Shown one piece after another: positions 10,566 through 21,689 of a stretch of 64,000 nucleotides of DNA. The position numbers and the translations under genes are program-made. The stretch spans positions 14,054,921-14,118,920 of the forward strand of contig NC_053194.1 in NCBI RefSeq assembly GCF_905163445.1, read 5' to 3'. The stretch's first letter is position 1; each line of letters opens with the position of its first letter. The notes beneath the pieces are model-generated. The model worked only from the letters and a program-made list of their open reading frames with translations, did not search any database and was not told the origin of the DNA. The DNA is from Pararge aegeria. Its lineage: Eukaryota > Arthropoda > Insecta > Lepidoptera > Nymphalidae.

Positions 10566-10835
10566 GGCCACGTAGCTGTGATATCCCAGTGTGTAGAGAT
10601 CCCAGCACGCACCTCCGACCAGATATGTGCGTTTTGAAGCTATTAAAATAACACTAGCTTGGTGAAGGAAAACACCGTGAGGAAACCTGCATGCCTAAGA
10701 GTTCGTCATAATTTTCGCAAAAATGTGTGGAGTCCATCAATCCGCACTGGGCCAGCATGGTGGACTATGGCCTTAACCCCTTCTGGTTGTGGGATGCCCT
10801 ATAGTGGGCTGGTAATGGGTTTATAATAAATATAA
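10566..10835 (+). mobile_element. SINE-C copy
   Basis: GATCCCAGCACGCACCTCCG, AAACACCGTGAGGAAACCTG, GTGTGGAGTCCATCAATCCG and AGTGGGCTGGTAATGGGTTT define the SINE-C body. The GTGATATCCCAGTGTGTAG start resembles a worn A box; the B box is damaged. Confidence 0.7.
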
Positions 10836-10862
10836 ATAATAATAATAAATAAATAATAAATA

Positions 10863-11108
10863 TACTACGACAATACACACATCACCATCTAGCCCCAAAG
10901 TAAGCGTAGCTTGTGTTATGGGTACTAAGATAGCTGTTGAATATTTTTATGAATATAATACATATAAGTACTTATAATATACAGATAAATACCCATACAC
11001 TGAAAAACAATCATGTTCATCACACGAACATTTTACAGTTGTGGGAATCGAACCCACGGCCTAGGACTCAGAACGCAGGGTCGCTGCCCACTGCGCCAGT
11101 CGGCCGTC
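10863..11108 (-). mobile_element. SINE-A copy, complete
   Basis: The minus strand starts GACGGCCGACTGGCGCAGTG (A box) and has GTGGGTTCGATTCCCACAAC (B box); it ends with GTATTGTCGTAGTATATTTA and an (AATA)n tail at 10838-10862. Confidence 0.85.
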
Positions 11109-11200
11109 TAAATTATGATATGACGATGATGATGAAGTAAGTAACAATATTGCATGGTTTTTTAGTATTGAATGTTATTTCAAATGATATTTCCTCGCAG

Positions 11201-11431
11201 CACGGGCAGGAGACAATTATATTCCCGGGGAAAGGTTAAAAATTTATCTCTTCTTCTTCTACAGCTTTATGTACTCTCAGAGCACTGGCGCACAAGTGAA
11301 ATAAAATTCTACTAATATATGTGTAAATAATAAACGGGGGTAAACTTCTCTTATTCCATGTTCCCGTGCTTTTGCAGGTGGACATTCTAGGGGATATAAT
11401 CGGGGGATATAATTTTTGTCTCCTGCCTATG
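11201..11431. mobile_element. Possible MITE with ~25-nt imperfect inverted ends
   Basis: CACGGGCAGGAGACAATTAT at 11201 pairs with ATAATTTTTGTCTCCTGCCT ending at 11430. The 230-bp body has no ORF. Superfamily unknown. Confidence 0.5.
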
Positions 11432-11716
11432 CTAGCTCTCCAGGAGGAGTTATTATACTTTCATGATAATGTAATGTAGAAAACCCCTGCCCTACAGCTT
11501 GTTGTTTGGTCGCATAGTTCAGCTTGTTTTAACCACTTTGTCTTTTTGAATCTGTGTTGTCAGTTTGTATTTATATATTGAAATATGGAAATCAAATAAA
11601 TAGAAATTGACAAAACACAGGCAAAAAGACAAAACGGTCGAAACAACTCTTTTTGCAACGGTTTTTCAAAAGTGGAGCATAACAGTAATTTTCACATCGC
11701 CAAATCCTAGTTCACC

Positions 11717-12052
11717 ATGCAGGCAGTTGACATTTTGGTCTCTAAACATGTCTATCCCGTGTCCGGCGTGTTCCGCCGGTTCGGACATGTTTCACGCTTT
11801 ATTTCCGTTGCAATGACGTATTCACATGCCGAAATGTGTCTGAATATCAATTTGGAATTTGTTGACGTTGCGTTTGCTTTCTACGTTTTTGGGCTTCGTA
11901 TAGTTGCTTTATCACTAGATTTAGCGGTACTTTCTAGCGAACTTGACGAAAAGAACAGAGAACTTGAGCGCTGTGTGCTTACGAGTTATTGGTCCCGGTG
12001 TCAATCCGCAGAGGAGGCAATTTCGGAATTCATAATTTTTAATTATCTCTGG
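11717..12052 (+). other. Unrecognised open reading frame, about 110 codons before it enters a SINE
   Basis: An ATG in a fair context (TTCACCATGC) opens a frame of 162 codons, but the last ~50 read through the SINE-B copy at 12020-12262. The non-SINE part is MQAVDILVSKHVYPVSG..., followed by a hydrophobic stretch around LEFVDVAFAFYVFGLRIVA and a short charged, possibly helical SSELDEKNRELERC. I recognise no family. It may be a chance ORF, an old exon, or a fragment of a transposon gene. Confidence 0.2.
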
Positions 12053-12262
12053 TCTGGTCTGGTCGAAAGTTTCAGCCGTGGCTGGTTACCATCCTACCAA
12101 CAAAGCCTTGCCGTCAAGCGATTTAGTATTCCGGTACGATGTTGCGTAGAAAACCGATTAGGGGAATCGTGTTTTATACAACCACCGAAGCCCCTAACAG
12201 GTTAGCCCGCTACCATCTCAAACTGAATCATCAACTCACAACTCGTAGAGGTTTAAAAAAAA
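12020..12262 (+). mobile_element. SINE-B copy
   Basis: TCTGGTCTGGTCTGGTCGAA, TGGTTACCATCCTACCAACA, GCGATTTAGTATTCCGGTAC and GTTAGCCCGCTACCATCTCA in the SINE-B order, ending in an A-rich tail. The tRNA-like head is missing. Confidence 0.7.
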
Positions 12263-12725
12263 AAGATAATATTCTTATAACCAGTTAATTTGTCATAGCA
12301 ATTTCACCTGGATACATCCAACATTTACGTTTATAATGCTCTTAGATTTCTGGGTTTAGTTTCAGAACTTATCACTCTTTATACCTACTAGTATACTTTA
12401 CAATTTTCTTGAACAGTAAAAGATTTACGATGGTTGCTAAGTTAAACGGTCGTTAAACAAACTTCAGTTTAAGTTGAACTACGTGCTGTGATTTTTTTTA
12501 CGTCAAAGCAAACGTACTGCTAGCAATCTTCGATAACGTATTTTCAAGCAGTTTATCACTACCATAATATTATGCGAAAACATCGACGAGAAATATAAAT
12601 CTACATCTAGATAAAGGCGGGTGGAATTATGAACTAGGTATCTACCAAATTTTCTAAAGACTTCTAAAAGTGCAAATACATATTATGTTGGATTTGAAGA
12701 ATACCTATAGCAACCTTACCTTGTG

Positions 12726-12925
12726 GTCAGTCTAAGATGGTAGCTGGCAAACCTGTTCGGGGTACGGCACCCTACCCTGAACCCTAGCCCCTTATCGGTT
12801 CCTACATGGCATTGTACCGGAACGCAAAATCGCTTTGAAGGGACGCAAAATCGCTATTTACCACCAACATTAGATGAAATTCATAAATTATAAATTCCGA
12901 AATTTTCTCAGCCAAACCAACCACC
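12726..12925 (-). mobile_element. SINE-B copy, inverse and partly rearranged
   Basis: AGTCTAAGATGGTAGCTGGC, CCCTTATCGGTTCCTACATG, GGCATTGTACCGGAACGCAA and TAAATTCCGAAATTTTCTCA are the inverse of the SINE-B body. ACGCAAAATCGCTTTGAAGG / ACGCAAAATCGCTATTTACC shows a short internal duplication. Confidence 0.6.
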
Positions 12926-13697
12926 TTTATCTAAGTATATAATGATCCCGTTAGACCTTGATCCTTAATAAGTGTATCTTCATTTCATACTTGAGTAAAT
13001 CTACTTATCTCCTTTACTATGTCTTTAACGAAATCCGTCTAAGAGAGACCGTGAAAGGAATTCATTTATTTATTTTGACCCAGGCTTTAGGGTCAAAACA
13101 AACTAACGGCGCGACACTATATGCGACGTAGATTCTTTTAAAATCAATCAAATACAAAGTTCTTATCATGAGTAATTATTCTATAATCATTTTCAGTATA
13201 ACGGAAACTTTAAGTATGAGCTAATGATATAATAAAACAAGTTGGAAGCTAAAATAACAATAAGTAAAATACTATGCTTAGGATATTAAGGTTTCTAGGT
13301 GTCTGAGTAAGCCACAACGCAAAGGAAATCGCAGCTAACGGTGGGCAGGAGACTTCAAAAGACGTGTCTAGACACATACAATAAACGATTCTCTAATTTG
13401 GAAATTACTTGTCCAACTGTGGGCGTGGTGAAACATGTTAGCCATTAAAATTTGGACAAAAAGTTAAACCTTGATTGCTATTCGAAAATGGATGGGGGGG
13501 ATATTGACAAGTTATATTAAACAAAATATCAGATGATGATAAAGTTGTTCCAATCGAAATCGTCCATATATTTTTTAACAAATAACAGCGTTAATCGGTA
13601 GCTTATCGATAGATTATAGATGGATAAGTACCTACCTGGCTCAAGAGAATCTGAGAGGTCAATGAACTTTATCGTTTTATAAAATAAATAAATAAAT
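12926..13697. other. Intergenic, nothing recognised
   Basis: No repeat family motif or gene found. A G7 run lies near 13494. Confidence 0.5.
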
Positions 13698-13929
13698 ATA
13701 CTACGACAATACACACATCGCAATCTAGCCCCAAAGTAAGCGTAGCTTGTGTTACGGGTACTAATTGCTGCTGATGAAAAATTTTATGATACACATAAAT
13801 ACAACAGAGAAACACCCAGACAATGAAAAACATTTATGTTCATCACACACTTTTGCCAGTTGTGGGAATCGAAACCACGGCCTTGGACTCAGAAAGCAGG
13901 GTCACTGCCCACTGCGGGATCCGGTTGTC
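13698..13929 (-). mobile_element. SINE-A copy
   Basis: The minus strand has a damaged A box (CCCGCAGTGGGCAGTGACCC), GTGGTTTCGATTCCCACAAC and the GATTGCGATGTGTGTATTGT end with an (AAAT)n tail at 13679-13697. Confidence 0.75.
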
Positions 13930-15184
13930 CATTCACGCTAATAATACTATCCATTCATGCTTATGATGTCCAACCGATTTCGCTCCTGTGCAATAAGAAC
14001 GCTAGACATGTCTGGTCGCTCTAGTTTTCAGACAGGTGTAGAGACTGAGCGTGCTCCGACCCTAAGAACGCTTTTTGCACTTGTCCGGAGTCCCTTAAGT
14101 GGACATCCTCGAGTGTTTGGTCTTAAGATTTACCTTTGCTCTTTTTGACTCTTACCCACTCAATCAGGTGCGTCGTTGTCTCGTACACTTTTGATTGTAA
14201 GTGGTCAGGGCTTCCGGATTTATTACATTAACCTTTTTTAGAGTATATAATTTTTTGCTAAAACGTCCAGTTTGTTGTAATTCTGGTTGTTAGGTATCAC
14301 GTCATTTGTATAATGTAGAACTAGTGATTGAATGAATGCAATATTATCAAATTTTATCAAAAATACAAATACAATAGAGCCTTAAGTTGAAAGGAACAAT
14401 TTGGCAACCTTATCGGTATATAGCGTTTTGTGTTTTGTGTATTTTCCTTTTGTTTTCCTCAGCCTCAAGTTGCCTGACAGAGATCACTACTAAACGATAA
14501 GCCCACCTTTTGTATACTGCTTCTGTGTGTGTGTTTTTTTTATTCTTCTTCTGTATTTTTTGTGTGCAAATAAAGAGTATAAATAACCAATGATTCAAAC
14601 TCTGCCCCCGGACAGTGAAGTCGTGTTCCTACCCAATGCGCTTCCCAATTCCACCGCTTCAATGATACTCAAAAAACCAATAATTTCCTAACTAAACGCA
14701 AGATGGCCTCTTTTAGCAATCCCGGTACACCATAAAATGACAAGTGTCTTTTATGGGTAAATGCACTCGCATTGTTGCTTCGTTGGAATTGGTTTGTAAG
14801 AGTATAAATATCGGTTTCTATTCGTTCACGCATCAACACAAACAATCAAAACATCAATTACTGTTATCACTATAAAAGTATTTTTTTTTAAATTTCAACC
14901 AATCGAAAAAATTTTTGAACGCGAGCCACGTACTAAGTATGTTATGCCCCCTACGAAAAGGTACTGCGTAATTTTATTTCCCGAGCAAAACGTAGTTATC
15001 TTTAGATACCTTCTTGATCCCGGTAGACCGAGAGCTGAGACATAAGTTTTATTAGATATTTAAACCAACTTCGAAGCATATGTTATTGAACATAATAGAT
15101 AGAGCTAATATTTATTGCAAGCGTCAGACGCTAGCAATCAATATTGTTTGTTTAAAGCAATAAATGATAGACAGAGCCTAAGAT
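13930..15184. other. Intergenic, mostly unrecognised
   Basis: Apart from the promoter-like segment near 14800, nothing was identified. A GC-richer patch at 13970-14130 has open frames but no family signature. Confidence 0.45.
14795..14860 (+). promoter_or_regulatory. Orphan core-promoter-like segment
   Basis: GAGTATAAATATCGG is a good TATA box. About 30 nt downstream CGTTCACGCATCAACACAAA-CAATCAAAACATC looks like the 5' UTR start of a small insect gene. No first exon with a signal peptide or other credible ORF follows within 300 nt, so it may be a decayed gene or chance. Confidence 0.2.
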
Positions 15185-15265
15185 GAGTCTTGACACCTAC
15201 GCCTCAGGTTTATGGACACATTGTTTCATTTTTTAGGACCCATACCTTGCGTGCCCTGCGAAGGT
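15185..15265 (+). repeat. Repeat-D 3' fragment
   Basis: GACACCTACGCCTCAGGTTT-ATGGACACA and TTGCGTGCCCTGCGAAGG match the end of Repeat-D. Confidence 0.5.
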
Positions 15266-15879
15266 TTGTATAGGAACAGCATAGCCCAAATAATACTAGC
15301 GGCATAGTTACGCAAATTCGATCACCTGCCCGTTACTAACCTTATTGAAGACAACCTTACCTATAGGTGTTCAATTGCCAACCATCGTAAGTTTCACATT
15401 ACCTGCAACCATTTCAAGGTACCAGAAGACGGTACCTACAGTTGCTTTGTTAATAGGCGATGGTTGTACGAGTACCATCAGCATATCGAGCCATCTTCTT
15501 GAACTGCCAATTAGTCCTATAAAAAAAAACGGCGACAATCGTATTCGACTAAAGGCACTAACCTTGGCATCTCCTAAATAGAATTCCTAATGAAAAAGGC
15601 GATGACTATAGAAATAAACGATCCACTAACTCTTAGGTGATAACTATTGCTGTGTGTGATGTGTGACTAAAAATCTCCTTTGATTAATTATAATAATAAA
15701 CTTTTATTTCAGTAACCAAAACTCAGTTGCTAGTATTACTTACTTATAAACTATGTAAGAAGGTAAACTTTTTTATTTTTCTTAATTCAAGTAAGTCATT
15801 GCTTAGCCATTCCATTCGCAATACCGCGGCAATGACTCACGTATGTGCAGTCCAATCTGTTTGCCACCCAGATCAGGAT
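15266..15879. other. Intergenic, nothing recognised
   Basis: Short open frames only. No motif of the repeat families described here. Confidence 0.45.
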
Positions 15880-16185
15880 GCTGTAACCGGAGCATCCTCA
15901 GGAGATGTTGACTTTACAATCAATAATTGTAACAATTATTATAAAGTCAACATCTCCTACCGCACGTTTCGCTCCGAAACCGGAGCATCCTCAAGAGATG
16001 TTTCGGATGGAAACGTGCGAAGATCTGTTTGGTGTGGAGTATAAGGATTGAGGAAATTATAAATTGCGCCTTACAGAGTCTCCTGCTTTTCGCGAAGTGT
16101 AGCAAATTACGGTTAATTTTCCTAATATATTATGGATTATATATATGGATCCGCAAAGTAACGCCTGCTTCTATCCAATAATAAG
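15880..16185 (-). mobile_element. Copy of the foldback-like family with an internal 17-bp stem hairpin
   Basis: The right end GCAAAGTAACGCCTGCTTCT is the terminus of the family also seen at 22711. Internally AGGAGATGTTGACTTTA (15900-15916) pairs perfectly with 15942-15958, and the loop itself contains AATAATTGT-A-ACAATTATT. The segment CCGAAACCGGAGCATCCTCA occurs near both ends of the hairpin, so part of the element is duplicated in inverse. Confidence 0.65.
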
Positions 16186-16754
16186 TTGTTTATGTTTAGG
16201 TGACTTTTTTACTTTTCTATACATGTTTTGAAATTAAGTCACAAAGACGTGTCTTTTTTTACTTATAAAGTATTGTAAGGTAGCTATTTATTCATAATTT
16301 GATGTAAGTTTTTGTGTTACAGAAGGAAGTACAACTTTTGTTGGCCAGTGTAATAAGTTCAACGTCTTTATAGTTATCGTCAACTTATTATATCGATACA
16401 TTTTGAAACTTCCGACATCCCTATTGTAGGTACTTGATCGGATCACCAATATTAAAGCAGTTATAAATTTTCAACGGGATGCACAAACTCAGTTGCATTC
16501 AGAGAATAATATTTAATAAAGCCGGGAAATTGATTTGGACAATCCCAGGCACATACATCGGTTAGTACAATGTACATACCGGAAATAAATGAAACGTTGC
16601 TCATATTATGAGATTCAGAGTTGGCCGAACGTGTTGATTTGATAAATTGCACTAATGAAATATTGAGTTGGATTTGTGTAGGATTTGATGATTTATAATT
16701 TTAATTTAGTTTATCATTGGGTGAGTGTCTAACGTACTATCGGATAATACATTT

Positions 16755-16990
16755 ATAACACCACGCACTTCTATGTGCGTTTTTAAATTGAGGCAAATAA
16801 AATATCACTTGCTTTAATGGTGAAGGAAAAATCGGCATGTCTGAGACTGAGACTAACTTTTCATAATGTTTTTTTTAATGTATTTATATGTTTGAGGACC
16901 GAGTTCAAAAACCGGCGCGCACCACTTGTGGCCGGTAAACAGTGAAGGAAAACATGGTAAGGAAACCTGCAGCTTAGTGGAGATACCTTA
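16755..16990 (+). repeat. Diverged SINE-C pieces
   Basis: CACCACGCACTTCTATGTGC with AATGGTGAAGGAAAAATCGG, and again GTGAAGGAAAACATGGTAAG-GAAACCTGC at 16940, belong to the middle of SINE-C. Two fragments are separated by ~100 nt. Confidence 0.45.
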
Positions 16991-17375
16991 TATGTAAGTA
17001 CGAAATAACAAAAATGTTTTATGGTAAATCTACACCTCTTTAATTACACCATCCATTTAATCTCGACCTGTGAACGTGTGTATGTGAGTTTTAACCATGG
17101 AAGCACAGAAGAGTCAAAAACTCAACGGTTGATCTACTTATAGTCGGTAATAATCAAGCATACCTACAATCAGTATTACTGGACTAGACATAAATCATTT
17201 GAGGGACTTCACAAACATCGACGTCAATCAATCACACTCAATATTCATCATCGCATAGCGTATTAGCTTGCCGGTATTAGTAGAAATTGAATAGGTTTAG
17301 GCTCTATCTATTCAATCATTGAAAGTTTTGTGGCATAGTTACGTCAATTTATCTAAAACTACAGCTGAATCAAAT

Positions 17376-17800
17376 ACAAAATTAAAATCGAAATTCAAAA
17401 TTCATAATCAAATTCAAAATTTAAATTCAAAATTCAAAATTCAAATCCAATATTCATTTATTTGAAGTAGAACTAATAGAACTTTTGAAACGTCAAAATT
17501 CAAACTTCATTAATTTCAAGTAAGCCTACTTTATAAGTACTTTTGAAAAGTCAAGTGTATCTATTTGTAGTGACTCTACCACCGGTTTGGAAGGCAGATT
17601 TTACCGAAAAGAGCCGACAAGAAACTCAGTAGTTGCTCTTTTCCAACATCAGCATTTACAATCATTTTTCTACCCTGAAATTCGTCAAATGTATACCTAG
17701 TAACCTCGCTGTATTAGATATGTTTTTAGACATTGATGAAATGTATGCATTGGTAGGTCCAGAATTACATAAGGAATCATGTTGTGAAAGCGTGTTCTTA
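17376..17800 (-). repeat. LINE 3' tail with (TTCAAAA)n terminus, minus orientation
   Basis: Reading minus strand it matches the tail family at 4735: GAACACGCTTTCACAACATG, then TTTGAACCGG-type, GGTAGAGTCACTACAAATAG, ACTTGACTTTTCAAAAGTAC and the terminus of TTTGAATTT repeats at 17376-17460. This copy is uninterrupted and was used to define the ends of the split copies. Confidence 0.7.
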
Positions 17801-17863
17801 ACCCCACAAAGAACAAAGTGGCTACGTTTTTTTTATATCTCTATAAGCCAGCCTTTTACTGCA

Positions 17864-18070
17864 AACTCACCTGCTAATGATGCAGTCTAAGACGGTAACG
17901 GGCTAACCTGTTTGGAGTATAGTATATGAAACCTCCTCCCTACTCTACTACCTCTTATTAGGCTAAATCGCTTAGGGGTACGGCTTTGTCAGTAGGGGGT
18001 TAACTAGCTACGACTGTAGCCTCCTACCAGACTAGACGAGAGAAAATTCGGAAATAATTAATACCCAAAT
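17864..18070 (-). mobile_element. SINE-B copy, inverse
   Basis: GATGCAGTCTAAGACGGTAA, CGGGCTAACCTGTTTGGAGT and CCTACCAGACTAGACGAGAG-AAAATTCGG are the SINE-B body in inverse; ACTACCTCTTATTAGGCTAA stands where the CCTAATCGG motif should be. It directly abuts the LINE tail at 17376-17800. Confidence 0.7.
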
Positions 18071-18589
18071 AGCCCTGCTGGGAATGGATCAACTTAAAAC
18101 AGCGCTTACCGCTTCACCAATTAGCCCTTCACGGCAACCAAAGGCGTTAAAGAAAAGGCTACAGATACATGCAGATCATGAAAATGATGATAGTGATCAC
18201 AACGAATGCGACATTCGCAATGCATCAATATCAAGTTCTGTAATACGAGCAGAAGCGCTATGCCAATAAAAAATCGCAGACTTCTCACAAAAATTCAATT
18301 GCTAAAAGGAACTGAGATTTGTCACCGTCAATGGTGAATTTATGGGGTCCTATTAAGGGCGCGCCTTGCACCGGGTCACGCTATATGCCGTGCCACGACT
18401 ATATACTTAATGAAACTCAAATTAAAATTAGACATTAGGTACGTTTAGTGCCGAGTGCTTTATTTTTTTAGCCAGTGCGCTAAGAGATAGATTCTTTTCA
18501 GAATTATTATTTTTAAAGTAATTATTGACAGATAAAGAGGATAGCCTACATGATAGTAAGGTTAAAACCGTTCACTATAATGCGAGCAA
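18071..18589. other. Intergenic, nothing recognised
   Basis: A 61-codon open frame at 18084-18269 is low in hydrophobic residues and looks like chance. Nothing else identified. Confidence 0.45.
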
Positions 18590-18745
18590 CACTTCACAGG
18601 GTATGCTGGACACTTCACAGGGTCCAGCAACCTGAGGTGTAGATGTTAAAACTCATGTAGCCGTAACCCCCGGTCAAACCGGAACTATAAGCTGGGCGGC
18701 AGATATAAACACTGTGGTAGTAGGTACTTCCCAACACAAGCTCAG
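18590..18745 (-). repeat. Repeat-D copy, inverse, with small duplication
   Basis: CAACCTGAGGTGTAGATGTT-AAAACTCATGTAGCCG and ACCGGAACTATAAG are the inverse of Repeat-D. GGACACTTCACAGGGT occurs with GCAACACTTCACAGGGT just before it, a local duplication of ~18 nt. Confidence 0.5.
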
Positions 18746-18778
18746 CGATAAACTGAAAAGATAAATAAATATAATAAA

Positions 18779-19027
18779 TATACTACGACAATACACACAT
18801 CGCCACCTAGCCCCAAAGTAAGCGTAGCTTGTGTTATGGGTACTAAGATGACTGATGAATATTTTTATGAATTATATATACATAAATACTTAGAAAATAC
18901 ATATAAACACCCAGACACTGAAAAACACTTAATGCTCATCACACAAACATTTTCCAGTTGTGGGAATCGAACCCACTGCCTTGGACTCAGAAAGCAGGGT
19001 CGCTGCCCACTGCGCCAGTCGGGCGTC
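18779..19027 (-). mobile_element. SINE-A copy, complete
   Basis: The minus strand starts GACGCCCGACTGGCGCAGTG and has GTGGGTTCGATTCCCACAAC; the 3' end is GTGTATTGTCGTAGTATATT with a short AT-rich tail at 18760-18778. Confidence 0.85.
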
Positions 19028-19146
19028 AAACTAGATGAACTTAGTAATCAGCTGAATCCATCAAATCAAGAGTGAAGATGCCTAATGTTCTCAGCAAGCG
19101 CGCTCCACCTTAGGCTGCATCATCTTCTACCATCAGGTGTGACCTG

Positions 19147-19196
19147 TGCAAAAAAAATCCTGTGCAATTAATAAATTGCACAGGATTTTTTTTGCA
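19147..19196. repeat. Perfect 23-bp inverted repeat with 4-nt loop
   Basis: The arms at 19147-19169 and 19174-19196 pair without mismatch around the loop AATA. The arm contains AATCCTGTGCAATT. It is followed 13 nt later by a second hairpin that shares AATCCTGTG and the same AATA loop. Confidence 0.95.
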
Positions 19197-19209
19197 AAAA
19201 AAAAAGTTT

Positions 19210-19243
19210 TCGTGAAATCCTGTGAATACACAGGATTTCACGA
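19210..19243. repeat. Perfect 15-bp inverted repeat with 4-nt loop
   Basis: TCGTGAAATCCTGTG at 19210-19224 pairs with 19229-19243 around the loop AATA. The core AATCCTGTG-AATA-CACAGGATT resembles the neighbouring hairpin, although the other bases differ. Confidence 0.95.
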
Positions 19244-19659
19244 GAGATTGAGGTGGATGTAGAGTAACAGAATTGTGAGGATAAATATAAGGTTTATTAT
19301 TTAGTTTCAATGGTAACTAGAATAGGTAAAAAAATGTATAAGGTTTTCTATCTCACTCTGTACTATACATTTATGTGTTTGTTTCTTGATCTAGATATTA
19401 TTCGATTTCCAAGGTAACTTAAATAGGAATCAAAATGTGTAATGTATTCTATTTCATTCCCTCGCCGGCTGAATCCTATACATTTATATGTTTTTGTCTC
19501 TATGGACTTATTTATTCGTTTTGAAAGTTTGAAATCAGAACGATTCGCTCACTTCAAAACAAATCTATCGCACATGTGGGTAGACTGAAAAATATATATT
19601 TTTTTTTAATTCGGGAGGCACCTTTAACTGTTGTTTGAGTTTATCATACGAGAAGGTTT

Positions 19660-19760
19660 CATCATTATCAGCCCATCCACATCTCACTGCTGGGCACAGG
19701 ACTTCTCTCTCTCTGATAGAAGAGACTGCTTAAGAGCAAAACCACCACGCTGCTCCAATA
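19660..19760 (-). repeat. LINE-like 3' end fragment with CTGCTGGGCACAG motif
   Basis: ATCATTATCAGCCCATCCAC and CACTGCTGGGCACAGGACTT, and again at 59690-59760 (CTAGCACTGGGCAAAAGCTT), are inverse LINE 3' ends ending in a CAT/ATG microsatellite. No frame remains. Confidence 0.4.
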
Positions 19761-19868
19761 CGAATTTGTGGGCTTAAACGAATATTATCACAAGCAACTG
19801 CATCATATCGGGCAACCGCTAGTGAAATTATAAATAAACGTTTACAGTACTTTTGTTGCCTATGTTGA

Positions 19869-19917
19869 GACTCTGGCAGTTGATTGAGATAAATAATCTC
19901 AATCAACAGCCAGAGTC
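19869..19917. repeat. 22-bp inverted repeat, one mismatch, 5-nt loop
   Basis: GACTCTGGCAGTTGATTGAG-AT at 19869-19890 pairs with 19896-19917 except at one position. Confidence 0.9.
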
Positions 19918-20502
19918 TTACAGAACCTAGGATCTCGTGATCGGTAGTATAACATGCTAATCACTAGACCACCGAGGCATTAGGTATAGCACAAACAAAT
20001 CACGATAAGAAGTTAAGCTCACTTTCATCTCATTAATGTCGTGGACGCGTTTAATTAAAATTCACCCTCCGAACCCCGACTTTATCTTTGTAGGGTTTGA
20101 GCTCGTTATTAGCACATTCCATGGAGCATCTTTGGTTCCATGTTCTGTAACGGAAATTAGATTGATACGGTTTTATGCCAAGGGCAAAATTTGGTAGTCA
20201 TCTCCAATTGTACGAGAGTATACCTACTTATGTTGTTTTGTAATTATCACCCCATCATTATTGGCCCCAACAATTCCAATTTATTTACTTAACACTACCC
20301 ATATTATAAGATTTAAAATCAATTTTATTATTTATAATGTAAATTAAATTTAAAGAATTCCATGAATTCCCGACCGGATGAATCAATTTTCATGTCATTT
20401 TCATGAGTGTTCTTAGCAATATTTGATGAATATTGGTCCAAGATGGCCGCCGCCAGAAAATGGCGGATTACTTATAACCGATTATATATTATAGGGCGGG
20501 GG

Positions 20503-20715
20503 AGTCAAAGGCCGTGGGTTAGATTCCCAGAAACTGGAAAATGTTTGTGTGCTGAACATGTCTTTTAGTGTCCTAGGTGTTTATATGTATTTTATAAGTA
20601 TTTATGTATATTAATCATACAACTATTCATCAGTTGTTTTAGTACCCATAATACAAGCTACGCTTACTTTGGGGACTAGATAGCGATGTGTGTATTGTCG
20701 TAGTATATTTATTTA
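20503..20715 (+). mobile_element. SINE-A copy lacking the A-box head
   Basis: AAGGCCGTGGGTTAGATTCC (B box with a T to A change), ACTGGAAAATGTTTGTGTGC, then the TACGCTTACTTTGGGGACTA end and a (TTTA)n tail at 20705-20730. Confidence 0.75.
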
Positions 20716-21689
20716 TTGTTTATTTATATATTTTCACAACTCCCTTACTATAGGGATCAAATTAAACACATTATCCTATACAGAAACACACTATTCACTA
20801 TGACTATGCCCTTATACACTATGACGAATTTCGAATTTCAAATCCAATCGCAATTTGTGAATCGCATTTTTTTCACAACTTCCTCAAAATGGATGTCAAA
20901 TAAAAGGGCTTGATATGTAGAATAAAGTACATTAATACATATATTTTACACCATGTTACTCTATATAACCTATGGCTTATCGTGCACAGGTATGGATACC
21001 ATCTATTTCCTAACTACTTCTGCTACTGGGATTATATTAAAAAAAAACCCTTGGTAAACCCGTACCTCCTAATTATAAGACCACAAAACTCACCACTGCA
21101 CCACAGAGGTCTTAAAAATATATACAGCTATGGATGAATATACCAAACATAACGTTAAAAATTCTAACATCTTGAAGCCGTCATGAGAGAAATGTCTGCA
21201 AACGTCGGAATTGTTTGAGTTTAAAGTTCGCGACATGAAATGAAGGAAGTTTTGTCGAGTTGATAGCAATGTATAGAAATTTAGTTCCAAGTTTGCAAAT
21301 TCAAATATAGTCACATCCAATAGAAGACATTCGGTAGATATTAAAATACGTAACAGACTGGGAACTAGGCCCTGTTTCTGTATTGGATAATTCGAACTAA
21401 ATGAATTATAAGACGTAAATTTTGACAACTGTTCATAAAAATACTGTCAGTTTTTATCACACATTGGTTAAGAGTATTTATGATACGAGCAAACTTAATA
21501 GAGAATTAAACACACAATTTTAACTAACTAATAATAAATCTAGTTAAGGTGAAAGCTGAAAAGGAAAAAGTATCTAAATACTTGGACCTTGCTCACGAGA
21601 TTACCGCCATATGAAATGTTGAGTCGACAGTTATTGTTCCGATCATCGTTTCAGTCAATGGTCTTCTCGCGAAAAGCTTCGACCAACAT
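20716..21689. other. Intergenic, nothing recognised
   Basis: A 112-codon minus frame at 21090-21428 (SKFTSYNSFSSNYPIQKQGL...) has no recognisable domain and is probably chance. The rest is AT-rich. Confidence 0.4.
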
